DNA of 64,000 nucleotides from Azonexus hydrophilus DSM 23864 (GTDB lineage: Bacteria; Pseudomonadota; Gammaproteobacteria; Burkholderiales; Rhodocyclaceae): contig NZ_AUCE01000018.1 of assembly GCF_000429605.1 (NCBI RefSeq), positions 1 to 64,000 of the forward strand, read 5' to 3'. Both the position numbers and the translations under genes were made by a program. Below, one piece after another: positions 17,696-25,518 of the stretch. Each line of letters opens with the position of its first letter. Positions within the stretch are counted from its first letter, which is position 1. The notes under the pieces were generated by a model, which was not told where the DNA came from, made no database searches, and worked only from the letters and a program-made list of their open reading frames with translations.

Positions 17696-19936
17696 TTAGT
17701 CTTTGGTTTGCGGTGCAGAGGTTCGCAATATCCGCAGACCGTTGGCGACGACCAGCAGGCTGGCGCCCATGTCGGCAAACACCGCCATCCACATGGTGGC
17801 ATTTCCGAACACCGCGAGCCCGAGAAAAATCGCCTTAATGCCCAGGGCCAGCCCGATGTTTTGCCAGAGGACCGAATGGGTGCGCCGGGACAGGCGAATG
17901 GTCTCGGGAATGCGCCGCAGGTCGTCGTTCATGATCACCACGTCGGCGGCCTCCATCGCCGTGTCCGTGCCGGCCGCGCCCATGGCTACGCCGATGTCGG
18001 CCCTGGCAAGCGCGGGTGCGTCGTTGATGCCGTCGCCGGTCATCGCGGTCGGGCCATAGCGACGCTGCAAATCTTCGATGGCCGCCAGTTTGTCCTCTGG
18101 GAGAAGATTGCCCCGGGCGTCGTCGATGCCGGCTTCCTTGGCAATGCTCGCGGCCGTCGCCACATTGTCGCCGGTCAGCATGATCGAGACGACACCGAGA
18201 CGGTGCAGATCGGCCACTGCCTCCCGCGAACTTTCCTTGATGGTGTCCGCCACCGCAAAAATCGCCAGCACCTGCTGTGCAGACGCCAGCATGGTCACCG
18301 TCCGGCCTTGCATCTCGTGCACCTGAAGGCGCGCCTCGATTTCGGCACTGCACAGCTTGCGCTCCTCAACCAGTCGATGGTTGCCGAGAAAGAGGAGTTG
18401 GCCATCCGTGCGAGCTTCAACACCTCGTCCGGCGAGTGCGACAAAATCGGTCAAGCCGTTCTCTGGAAGCTTGAGACCGGTCGCAATCGCTTTTGAGACC
18501 GGATGGTCCGAGTGTCCGGCCAGGCTGGCCGCCCAGGCAAGCACTTGCGATTCGGGGACCGCCGAGGGAAGTATTTCCGTGGCGACCAGACGGGGTTTGC
18601 CTTCGGTAATGGTACCGGTCTTGTCGAGGGCAATGACCCGCAGTTTTCGGGCCTCTTCGAGATAGACACCGCCCTTGATCAGGATGCCGCGTCGAGCTGC
18701 TGCCGCCAGTCCGCTGACGACCGTTACCGGCGTGGCAAGCACCAACGCGCAGGGGCAAGCGATGACCAGCAGCACCAGGGCCTTGTAGATCGCCTGCGTC
18801 CAAGTCCAGCCGAGGAGCCAGGGTGTCAAAATGGCCACGGCAAGTGCGATGCAGAACACAGCCGGGGTGTAGATTGCGGCAAACTGATCCACGAAGCGTT
18901 GGGTTGGCGCTTGCGTCCCCTGCGCCTGTTCGACCGCGTGGATGATGCGGGCCAGCGTGGTGTTGTCGGCAGCAGCCGTCACACGGAACTCCAGAATGCC
19001 GGTTTCGTTGATCGTGCCGGCGAATACCGGGTCGCCGGCCACCTTGTCAATCGGGATGCTTTCGCCGGTGACCGGCGCCTGATTGACCGCACTGGTTCCT
19101 GCCGTCACCTGACCATCGAGCGGTATCCTGGCGCCGGGTTTGACCCGAACGCAGGCTTCCAGCTTTACCTCTGCGGCGGGTATTTCCCGCCATGTTCCAT
19201 CAACCTGCCGAACTTCCGCCGTCTCCGGCGTCAAGTCAAGCAGGCCCTTGATGGCGTTACGCGCCCGATCCACGGAGCGGGCCTCGATCAGTTCGGCAAT
19301 GGCATACAAGGCCATAACCATCGCCGCCTCGGGCCACTGTCCAATGAGGAAGGCACCGGTCACCGCTACGCCCATCAGCGCGTTCATGTTCAACTGCCCG
19401 CGCCGCAATGCCGCCACGCCTTTGCTATAGGTGGAAATGCCGGACAGCCAGAGGGCGGCGATGGCCAATGCCATACCGAAGCCCTTGAAAGGCAATGTGT
19501 CGGGCGCGAAGAAATCCAGCGCTTCCGCACCGACGGCCAGCCCCAGCGCCAGAATGCTTCGCCATAGCTCACTGACGCCGACGTTTTTCGTTGCCGCTTG
19601 GTCTGCCGAGACCGCTTTGGGGCTGAATCCCGCCTTGCGGATAGCGGCCAAGGCGGCATCGAGGGCATCCGTCGTCGCATCTATCGAAACGGTGCGTGCC
19701 GACAGTTGGAAACGCAGGGAACGGATGCCCTCGATGCCGGCCACCGCACGGCGGATGTCATTCTCCTCGTTCGGGCAGTCCATGGTTGGAATCACGAAGA
19801 CGGGCACGCCATCGCTTTGTGCGAGATCGAAGACTGCCGGGATTTCTGCGGCCATGGGGACTGCTGCGGAACAGCCGCCTGCACATCCGCTATGGGCGGT
19901 TTCCTGAAGGGGCTTCGGGTTGGGATCAAGACTCAT
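17696..19936 (-). CDS. cadA: Cadmium/zinc/lead-exporting P-type ATPase
   Basis: This P1B-type ATPase pumps Cd, Zn or Pb from cytoplasm to periplasm. It has 746 residues. The N-terminus has a Cys-containing tail (HSGCAGGCSA) and a metal-binding domain in which the usual CxxC is MDCPNEE, a variant known in proteobacterial CadA. The membrane metal site is CPC at 394-396. D438 of DKTGT is phosphorylated. The hinge is GDGINDAPALARAD. AAGGAG lies before ATG 19936. Its promoter overlaps that of the divergent ynfA-like gene and carries a MerR-type operator, so CadR is the likely regulator. Confidence 0.95.
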   Translation of the reverse strand: MSLDPNPKPLQETAHSGCAGGCSAAVPMAAEIPAVFDLAQSDGVPVFVIPTMDCPNEENDIRRAVAGIEGIRSLRFQLSARTVSIDATTDALDAALAAIRKAGFSPKAVSADQAATKNVGVSELWRSILALGLAVGAEALDFFAPDTLPFKGFGMALAIAALWLSGISTYSKGVAALRRGQLNMNALMGVAVTGAFLIGQWPEAAMVMALYAIAELIEARSVDRARNAIKGLLDLTPETAEVRQVDGTWREIPAAEVKLEACVRVKPGARIPLDGQVTAGTSAVNQAPVTGESIPIDKVAGDPVFAGTINETGILEFRVTAAADNTTLARIIHAVEQAQGTQAPTQRFVDQFAAIYTPAVFCIALAVAILTPWLLGWTWTQAIYKALVLLVIACPCALVLATPVTVVSGLAAAARRGILIKGGVYLEEARKLRVIALDKTGTITEGKPRLVATEILPSAVPESQVLAWAASLAGHSDHPVSKAIATGLKLPENGLTDFVALAGRGVEARTDGQLLFLGNHRLVEERKLCSAEIEARLQVHEMQGRTVTMLASAQQVLAIFAVADTIKESSREAVADLHRLGVVSIMLTGDNVATAASIAKEAGIDDARGNLLPEDKLAAIEDLQRRYGPTAMTGDGINDAPALARADIGVAMGAAGTDTAMEAADVVIMNDDLRRIPETIRLSRRTHSVLWQNIGLALGIKAIFLGLAVFGNATMWMAVFADMGASLLVVANGLRILRTSAPQTKD

Positions 19937-19957
19937 GGCGTTCTCCTTGTTTCCCGC

Positions 19958-19999
19958 ATTAGAAACCCTTGAGTGACTACAGAGTCAAGTGATTACAAT
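19958..19999. promoter_or_regulatory. Overlapping divergent MerR-type promoters with a CadR operator
   Basis: Minus strand toward cadA: -35 TTGACT (19983-19988), 19-bp spacer, -10 TCTAAT (19958-19963). Plus strand toward the ynfA-like gene: -35 TTGAGT (19969-19974), 19-bp spacer, -10 TACAAT (19994-19999). A 19-bp spacer is the hallmark of MerR-family activation. The cadA spacer contains an imperfect dyad with ACTCT and AGGGT arms. Both genes should answer to CadR and metal. Confidence 0.8.
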
Positions 20000-20025
20000 A
20001 ATGGAAAATAGTTGGAGCCAAAGCA

Positions 20026-20364
20026 ATGCTTGAGTTCGTCAAAGTTCTGGGATTGTTCGCCATAACAGCGCTGGCCGAGATTCTCGGCTGCTATCTGCCG
20101 TGGCTGGTGCTGACCCAGCAGCGTTCAGTTTGGTTATTGATCCCCGCCGCCGTTTCCCTGGGTGTGTTTGCCTGGCTGCTGACCCTGCACCCAGGCGCCG
20201 CCGGGCGAACCTACGCCGCCTACGGGGGAGTCTACGTGGCGATTGCCCTGATCTGGCTATGGCGGATCGATGGCGTCGTGCCAACCCGATGGGATCTTGT
20301 CGGCAGTGCGGTCTCACTGGCCGGTATGGCGATCATCATGCTCCAACCGGCTCGACCCGTTTGA
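20026..20364 (+). CDS. YnfA-family small membrane protein
   Basis: This 112-residue protein has four predicted transmembrane helices and the family signatures [17 protein letters not shown] and [17 protein letters not shown]. YnfA (UPF0060) proteins are related to small multidrug transporters. Location within a metal-resistance transposon, under a MerR-type promoter and just upstream of cadR (16 bp), suggests a role in metal or cation export; this is inference. GGAG precedes the ATG. Confidence 0.88.
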   Translation: MLEFVKVLGLFAITALAEILGCYLPWLVLTQQRSVWLLIPAAVSLGVFAWLLTLHPGAAGRTYAAYGGVYVAIALIWLWRIDGVVPTRWDLVGSAVSLAGMAIIMLQPARPV

Positions 20365-20380
20365 ACATCAGGAGACGAAG

Positions 20381-20869
20381 ATGAAAATCGGTGAACTGGC
20401 CCGCCTTGCCGGGACGAATGTGGAAACGATCCGCTATTACGAGCGTGATGGGCTGCTGCCCGTACCGGCCCGCAGCGAAGGCAACTACCGCATCTATGGG
20501 GAAACCCATGTCCAGCGACTGTCCTTTATTCGGCGTTGTCGCAGTCTGGACATGACGCTGGATGAGATCCGGGTCTTGCTGCACTTCAAGGAGTCACCAC
20601 AGGAGAACTGCGCGGATGTGAATCGCCTGCTTGACCGACACATTGGGCACGTCGCCCAACGGATGCAAGAGCTTCAGGAACTGGAAAGGCAACTAAAAGA
20701 CCTGCGTGAGCGGTGTGGCGAGGCACGGGAAGCTGCGCACTGCGGCATTCTTGACGGCTTGTCTCAAGCGATTGTGCCTGGCGGCGAGACGGCATCCCAC
20801 GTTCAGGGAACGCATCGGCATGCTGCAAACCGCAGCTTGGCGAAGGGTAATCAAGGCAACCAAGTTTGA
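20381..20869 (+). CDS. cadR: MerR-family Cd(II)/Pb(II)-responsive regulator CadR
   Basis: This 162-residue regulator has an N-terminal winged helix (MKIGELARLAGTNVETIRYYERDGLL) and a long dimerisation helix. Cys77, Cys112 and Cys121 match the three-Cys metal site of CadR/PbrR proteins, with the last loop two residues longer than usual. A His-containing tail (HVQGTHRHAANRS) may add ligands. AGGAGACGAAG precedes ATG 20381. It is co-transcribed with the ynfA-like gene and ends 9 bp before the right inverted repeat. Its target is the dyad at 19958-19999. Confidence 0.93.
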   Translation: MKIGELARLAGTNVETIRYYERDGLLPVPARSEGNYRIYGETHVQRLSFIRRCRSLDMTLDEIRVLLHFKESPQENCADVNRLLDRHIGHVAQRMQELQELERQLKDLRERCGEAREAAHCGILDGLSQAIVPGGETASHVQGTHRHAANRSLAKGNQGNQV

Positions 20870-20878
20870 TGACATTGG

Positions 20879-20916
20879 GTTAGCGTACGATTTTTTCCGT
20901 TTCGTGAGTTGACCCC
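20879..20916 (-). repeat. IRR: Right 38-bp terminal inverted repeat of the Tn3 transposon
   Basis: Read inward from the right end it starts GGGGTCAACTCACGAAACGG, matching the left repeat at 36 of 38 bases. The 5-bp duplication ATATT follows at 20917-20921. Confidence 0.95.
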
Positions 20917-22104
20917 ATATTCCCCGCGAGCAACGCGCCGATAGGGGCTCGGCGTACATTTCTCCTTCATCGCGCAGCGTGGGCAATCGGAGCTCCAGTA
21001 TTTATGGATCAGTGCGCCACGTTCAACGGTTGAGAAACGCCAGATCAGTCGGCTACCGGCCGGACACTGATACTCACCAGTCTCTGGCTCGAAGACGAAA
21101 TCCTCCTTGTCGAATCGGCCATTTGCTTTGGCCAAGGAAGTCATGGGCTTCGAAACAAACGGGGTGATGCCCGCTTCCTCGCAGGCGTGAATTTCCTCGC
21201 CGTGATAATAGCCACGGTCCGCAATGACCTGGAGATCGGGCGCGGCCATCGCAACCTTGGCTTGTCTGGCCATCTTTGCCAGTTGGCGCCGGTCGCTACC
21301 GATATTGGTGACCTCGTGGGCAACGATGAGATGGTGTTGGGTATCGACGGCCGTTTGAACGTTGTAGCCCACTAACCCCCGACTGGTACTGGTTGCCATG
21401 GCGCGGGCATCTGGATCGGTGAGCGAGATTTGCCCGGTGGGCGACTGCTCCAATTGAGACTGAATTTCCTTCAGTTGCTCCATCCTGGCCTTCAGCGTTG
21501 CCATCTTCTCTTTGAGTCGTGTCGTTCTCGCTTCGGCAATCTCGGCAGGCTGGCGATCGGCGGTATCCATCTCGGTCAGATAGCGCTCGATGCAACGGTC
21601 GATTTCCTGCATCCGCTTTTCGAGTTTGCCCCGCGTAAAGTTGCGATCATGGGCATTGACCGCTTTGAACTTGCTGCCATCAATGGCCACGATAGCTTGG
21701 GCAAAGAGATTCAGTTGGCGACAGAGCACGACAAACTGACGACAGGCGTTGCGGATGCCTTTGCCGTTGTCCCGCCTGAAGTCTGCAATGGTCTTGAAAT
21801 CCGGAGATAGCCGCCCGAGCAGCCACATCAATTCGACATTCCGTTGCGCCTCCCGCTCTAGCCGGCGGCTTGATTGAATGCGATTGAGATAACCGTAGAC
21901 ATAGAGCTTCAGCAACGTCGATGGGTGATATGAAGGCCGCCCCGTAGCGGCAGGCTCGACAGAGAAACCCAGGCCGCCAAGATCGAGTTGGTCGACAAAC
22001 AGATCAACAATACGGACCGGATTCTCTGCATCGATGTACTCGTCGAGTGACTCCGGTAGGAGCGTAATCTGCTGCCGATTGTCACCCTCAATGAAGCGCT
22101 TCAT
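20917..22104 (-). pseudogene. IS1182 transposase, N-terminal part (split by Tn3)
   Basis: This is the N-terminal 396 residues or so of an IS1182-family transposase (MKRFIEGDNRQQITLLPESLDEYI…), including the RGLVGYNVQTAVDTQHHLIVAHEV region and a Cys-rich stretch (CPRCAMKEKC). Continuous reading past 20917 runs into the transposon end and adds an unrelated tail. The true continuation is at 4028-4275. The coding frame is otherwise clean. Confidence 0.93.
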
Positions 22105-22349
22105 GCCAGCCTCCCGACACCCTTCGTCATAGAGGATTTAACGCATCAACCACCCGTTTGGAGTACACAGTCCGGGTGTTTTCACACAGTCTCCGGCCTT
22201 TGCCAACGTTGGCTGATCGGTCAATATCGCTCAGCAGTCCGGCAGTAAGCTGCCGTTGGGGCCATACTTAATGGCGACCAGCAGCTTTCTCATTTAGCGA
22301 ATAAGTGCTCCCGACCCAATGCGGAAGTCGACAGATTGGGAAAACGGTC

Positions 22350-22411
22350 ATTCAACGTTTAAACTCAGCCGACGCCCGCAAGCGGGCGTCGGCTGAAATG
22401 AATTGTTATGC
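22350..22411 (-). repeat. attC: Integron attC recombination site (3' end of cassette)
   Basis: On the minus strand it reads R'' GCATAAC, then AATTCATTTCAGCCGACGC, a two-base turn, the exact complementary arm, and R' GTTGAAT (GTTRRRY). The 14-bp arms (22366-22379 and 22382-22395) are perfectly complementary. Layout and sequence closely resemble aadA-type attC sites. R'' is the exact complement of GTTATGC at the other end of the same cassette, as the cassette rule demands. Confidence 0.88.
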
Positions 22412-22416
22412 GAACC

Positions 22417-22764
22417 TCACTCCTCGTTAAATTTGTGTTCGCACTCCATGCACTTGTAGTTATCCAGGATGTGTTCATCAATAGCACGTCCTACAACTGC
22501 ACCAGCTGTAACCCCGACCGTGCCACCAGCAAGTGCTCCTGCAATTGCGCCTGCGATGGTGCCAACAGTTGCGCCCGCAGCAATACCTACAGGGCCACCA
22601 AAGGCACCTAATGCAGCACCTGCTTTGCCACCGGCGGCTCCGCCAGCTATAGCAGTTGCTGCACCACCAGCAGCACCTCCTAAGCCACCAACGGTAGCTC
22701 CTGCACGCTTCCCATAATTCAGCTTATCGATGTTGGTTGAGTGACATTTTGGACAAGTGGGCAT
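22417..22764 (-). CDS. Cassette-encoded zinc-ribbon / glycine-zipper membrane protein
   Basis: This 115-residue protein starts MPTCPKCHSTNIDKLNYG, half of a zinc ribbon, and ends NYKCMECEHKFNEE, the other CxxC half. The two CxxC pairs flank about 80 residues of glycine-zipper repeats (GGAAGGAATAIAGG, GTIAGAIAGALAGGTVG) that should insert in or pack on membranes. It is the sole gene of a 430-bp integron cassette (22356-22785) and ends 6 bp before attC. The start has AGGAGAGG upstream. Function is unknown. Glycine zippers also occur in the 609-residue GTPase nearby, but the cassette context argues for separate origin. Confidence 0.8.
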   Translation of the reverse strand: MPTCPKCHSTNIDKLNYGKRAGATVGGLGGAAGGAATAIAGGAAGGKAGAALGAFGGPVGIAAGATVGTIAGAIAGALAGGTVGVTAGAVVGRAIDEHILDNYKCMECEHKFNEE

Positions 22765-22779
22765 GCTCCTCTCCTTTGC

Positions 22780-22845
22780 GCATAACGTATAAATTCACCG
22801 GCCTTGCGCAGCTTTATGCGCAAGGTCAGGAATGATGGGTTCGAC
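22780..22845 (-). repeat. attC: Second integron attC site (upstream cassette)
   Basis: On the minus strand a GTCGAAC-like R'' begins the site, a 9-bp stem CCTTGCGCA / TGCGCAAGG lies at its centre, and GTTATGC (R') ends it 15 bp before the cassette gene. R'' is imperfect. The preceding reading frame ends two bases outside it, as is usual for cassettes. It marks the insertion point of the 22356-22785 cassette. Confidence 0.7.
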
Positions 22846-22846
22846 C

Positions 22847-22966
22847 TCACCCACGATTCTCGTAGGCGGCCTTCAGGAGTTGTTCGAGCAACTCCCTGTG
22901 TTTCGCAAGATCGCCAAGTTCCAGCTTAAGGATTTTCTGAACAACCCGCAACGTCCGCGCAGGCTG
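22847..22966 (-). pseudogene. C-terminal remnant of a second gene-cassette protein
   Basis: An open stretch on the minus strand ends at the TGA at 22849-22847 and reads …LRVVQKILKLELGDLAKHRELLEQLLKAAYENRG. The last 39 codons remain. Upstream it runs into IS5-type DNA near 22961 and a stop. It is a charged amphipathic helix tail of an unknown protein. Its position just before the attC at 22780-22845 suggests it belonged to the neighbouring cassette. Confidence 0.5.
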
Positions 22967-23295
22967 TCATAAAAAAGCTGAAAAACCGGCGATCTTCGAC
23001 CCTTAACCGTGAAATCCCAGAGTTTTTCCCTGCACTTCCCGTTTCACGGGCGCACCTCGCCCACCAAAGGCAGCAATCGCCTGCGAGCCATCCACAAATT
23101 GGCCAGGGCAAACAGCGTCACGATCTGCCCCGTATTCTTCGCCAGACCACGGTAGCGAACTTTCACAAAGCCAAACTGGCGTTGCACTACCCGGAACGGA
23201 TGTTCAACAATTGCCCGCACCGAGGGCAGCATCCGGTTGATGGCTCTCTGCTCCTCCGTCAGAACTCCGCCAGCCGGCCTCTTGGTCGGCGCCCG
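22961..23295 (-). pseudogene. IS5-family transposase fragment (C-terminal)
   Basis: The minus strand encodes [31 protein letters not shown], then [16 protein letters not shown] and [13 protein letters not shown], the C-terminal third of an IS5-type transposase including the glutamate of the catalytic triad (VEHPFR). The coding part ends at 23044. The N-terminal two thirds are missing; the sequence diverges near 23290. The left edge near 22961 is probably the IS terminus that cut the upstream cassette gene. Confidence 0.82.
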
Positions 23296-23451
23296 ATATG
23301 ACATTAAGCAAATTTGGGTTATGCTAAAGACGTTTCGTATTTGTGACACTTTTCTCTCAATTTCCCCCTCTTACTCTGCCGTGCGACACCACCTGTCACT
23401 TTCCTACTTTAAGGTTCTGTCAAACCGACATGCTTTGGGGCTGATAACTGT

Positions 23452-24345
23452 ATGACGCAACCTGATCACGATCTGCTTGCTTGGCGACTCGCTAGTATCC
23501 TGATGAAACTTAACCAGGGGGAACGTCTTGACATTGGTAGCTTGGCCGAGGAATTCAACGTACACAGACGAACGATCCAGCGCGACCTGCAGGAGCGATT
23601 TGCCTTCTTGCCACTGGAAAAAACCAACGGCTTGTACGCGCTCAATCCAGCTTATCTCGGGCGCATCACCTTTCGCGACGTCGAGCGCTTCGCCAACCTT
23701 GCCGGCGTCACCGGCTTATTTCCCGGTCTCGATACACAATTCCTTCGGGAACTTTTCGATAGCAGGCTCGACGATACCTTCACCGTTCACGAAGGGGGCC
23801 GCGAAGACCTCCGGCAGCGCATGGGCGACTTCCGCACCTTGCAGACAGCCATCAGCGAACGCAGCAAAGTTCGCTTTTTCTACCTGAAATCTGATGATCC
23901 AAAATGGGTTGAGGTCGCACCCTATCGCCTAGTAAATAACGCAGGCATTTGGTATCTCGCCGCTGACGACGGGGGGCAGGCAAAATCCTACGCCTTCGCC
24001 AAAATTTCCTCACTAAGTTGCCTGGATGAAAGTTACGCCCCGGACCCGGCAATCAGCGCGCAACTTGACCAAGAAGACAGCATCTGGCTCAACACCAAAA
24101 AAACCGAAGTCATTCTCGCCATCACCCCGACCGTAGCCCCCTACTTTCAGCGACGCAAGCTTATATCGCATCAGGTCATCGAAAAGGAATTGGAAAACGG
24201 GGGACTGATCGTTTCTGGCAAGTTCGCCCATCCCAACCAGATTCTGCCCATCGTGCGCTACTGGATACCCCATGTACGAATCATCAGCCCGGAAGCATGG
24301 CAGGTTCAGATGGAGCAGCAATTGCAAGCTTACCTGAACACCTGA
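23452..24345 (+). CDS. WYL-domain transcriptional regulator
   Basis: This 297-residue protein has an N-terminal helix-turn-helix (LDIGSLAEEFNVHRRTIQRDLQE), then a WYL domain (KVRFFYLKSDDPKWVEVAPYRLVNNAGIWYLAADD, in which WYL is GIWYLAA), and a C-terminal WCX-like domain. Such regulators often repress defence or prophage genes until a ligand, thought to be nucleic acid, binds the WYL domain. It is the first gene of an operon with GTPase genes (15-bp gap to the next). E. coli YfjR beside the GTPase YfjP is a similar pairing. The upstream 150 bp contains repeated CTGTCAC/CTGTCAA, possible operators. Confidence 0.9.
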   Translation: MTQPDHDLLAWRLASILMKLNQGERLDIGSLAEEFNVHRRTIQRDLQERFAFLPLEKTNGLYALNPAYLGRITFRDVERFANLAGVTGLFPGLDTQFLRELFDSRLDDTFTVHEGGREDLRQRMGDFRTLQTAISERSKVRFFYLKSDDPKWVEVAPYRLVNNAGIWYLAADDGGQAKSYAFAKISSLSCLDESYAPDPAISAQLDQEDSIWLNTKKTEVILAITPTVAPYFQRRKLISHQVIEKELENGGLIVSGKFAHPNQILPIVRYWIPHVRIISPEAWQVQMEQQLQAYLNT

Positions 24346-24359
24346 AACAAGGAGTAAAG

Positions 24360-24560
24360 ATGCCTATCAAACCCCAATCAATGCAGTACCAATGCCGACA
24401 ATGCGGATGGAGTACCTTGCATGCGCCCTCATCCGATGCCCTGACCAAACTGCCGCCCGAAAAATGCGGGAAGTGCGGTAGCGACGCACTCAACGCAACA
24501 CCAGCCAACCTTCTGAACAAGCTGAGCTCGTTATTCTCGAAACCATTAGGCCGTCTTTAA
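24360..24560 (+). CDS. Small zinc-ribbon protein
   Basis: This 66-residue protein has two CxxC pairs (YQCRQCGW and EKCGKCGSD) about 25 residues apart, a zinc-ribbon or rubredoxin-like fold, and an amphipathic tail (LLNKLSSLFSKPLGRL). AAGGAG precedes ATG 24360. It sits between the WYL regulator and the first GTPase and is probably co-transcribed. No catalytic residues are evident. It may be an adaptor that binds a partner or nucleic acid; that is inference. Confidence 0.8.
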   Translation: MPIKPQSMQYQCRQCGWSTLHAPSSDALTKLPPEKCGKCGSDALNATPANLLNKLSSLFSKPLGRL

Positions 24561-24660
24561 GTTAACGTCCATCAAAAATTGAGCCTAAGGCGACACATCC
24601 TGCCACTAAGCGATCAGAAGATTACGTCAACATCAATTCCGAATAAGGCTAAAACATCAA

Positions 24661-25506
24661 ATGGTCAATAGCAACATCGCAATTTTGATAGATCGAAAAG
24701 AAACTCTGTGTCGGAAAGCAGATTTGATTCTCACCCCGTCATCTCGCTCAGACAAACCCATGATTGCAGCCTGCGGGTTGGTCAATGCCGGAAAAAGTTA
24801 TCTTCTAAACATGCTTACACAGCATATCGATGATGAATTCTTCCCAGTAGCCGATCAAAGGGAAACGGCCCGAGTCAAGATGCTGGAGACGGATAACTAT
24901 ATCTATGTTGATACTCCGGGCCTCGATGCCAGCGATTCAGATACCGGGGAAGCAATGACCGGCATTGATCAGGCCGATGTCGTTCTTTTTGTTCACCAGC
25001 CACAGGGGGAGCTTGAGGAAAACGAAAAGGAATTTCTGTGCCGCCTCAAGCAATCATTCGGAGAATTTGCCGAGCAAAACATCATTCTGGTCTTAAGCAA
25101 GACAGACAAGGAAGAGCAGGAAAAAATTGACGAAATTGCAGATAAGGTACAACAGCAATGCCTCGAATTTCTGAACTTTTCGCCAAGAATATTCAAGGTA
25201 TCCGGACAGCGCTTCAAAAGTGGTACCCAACAGCACAAGGATGGCCTGATCCGACACAGCCACATTAACGACCTTGCCAGCCATATAAAAATCGTTGCCG
25301 ATGCCAGCGTAGAAACACGCGATATCAGAGTGATACAGACTATCGATGCACTCCTAGAGAGGATGGAACTGACTGAAGCGGAACTAGAGCGCTACCGCGT
25401 AAACGTCCAAAATAAACTGCACGAAAGTTTCGTTCCTTTCAATCGGCTAATCGACACGCTTCGCAGCACTATTGAAAACTTCGAAAACCAATACAAAAAC
25501 ATTTAA
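24661..25506 (+). CDS. Dynamin-like GTPase 1 (short)
   Basis: This 281-residue GTPase has G1 GLVNAGKS (39-46), a G2 Thr in RETAR (69), G3 DTPG (84-87) and G4 SKTD (146-149). The NAGKS form is typical of dynamin-like and YfjP/LeoA-like GTPases. The C-terminal 80 residues are a predicted coiled coil (LLERMELTEAELERYRVNVQNK) without a clear membrane helix. It is the first of three GTPases in one operon, 12 bp before the next gene. It probably forms a hetero-oligomer with them, as LeoA/B/C-type sets do; that is inference. Confidence 0.87.
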   Translation: MVNSNIAILIDRKETLCRKADLILTPSSRSDKPMIAACGLVNAGKSYLLNMLTQHIDDEFFPVADQRETARVKMLETDNYIYVDTPGLDASDSDTGEAMTGIDQADVVLFVHQPQGELEENEKEFLCRLKQSFGEFAEQNIILVLSKTDKEEQEKIDEIADKVQQQCLEFLNFSPRIFKVSGQRFKSGTQQHKDGLIRHSHINDLASHIKIVADASVETRDIRVIQTIDALLERMELTEAELERYRVNVQNKLHESFVPFNRLIDTLRSTIENFENQYKNI

Positions 25507-25518
25507 AAGGAGCAACAA

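Larger units (their letters stand above)
4276..20916. mobile_element. Tn3-family metal-resistance transposon, 16.6 kb
   Basis: It is bounded by 38-bp inverted repeats (4276-4313 and 20879-20916; 36 of 38 bases match; ends GGGG…TAAG as in the Tn3/Tn21 group). It is flanked by the 5-bp duplication ATATT (4271-4275 and 20917-20921), the size the family makes. It carries tnpA and tnpR at the left end, a putative res site, and cargo: czcI-czcC-orf-czcB-czcA-orf, czcRS, cadA, a ynfA-like gene and cadR. Intact ends and a clean duplication suggest recent insertion. Confidence 0.95.
3911..22193 (-). mobile_element. IS1182-family insertion sequence, interrupted by a Tn3-family transposon
   Basis: The terminal inverted repeats read GAGGCTGTGTGGAAAC (left, inward) and GAGACTGTGTGAAAAC (right, inward). 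They are flanked by a 4-bp direct repeat CGGC (3907-3910 and 22194-22197). Removing the 16,641-bp Tn3 insertion and one 5-bp target copy leaves an element of about 1.64 kb, a normal IS1182 length, with one transposase gene on the minus strand split into two parts. Confidence 0.82.
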
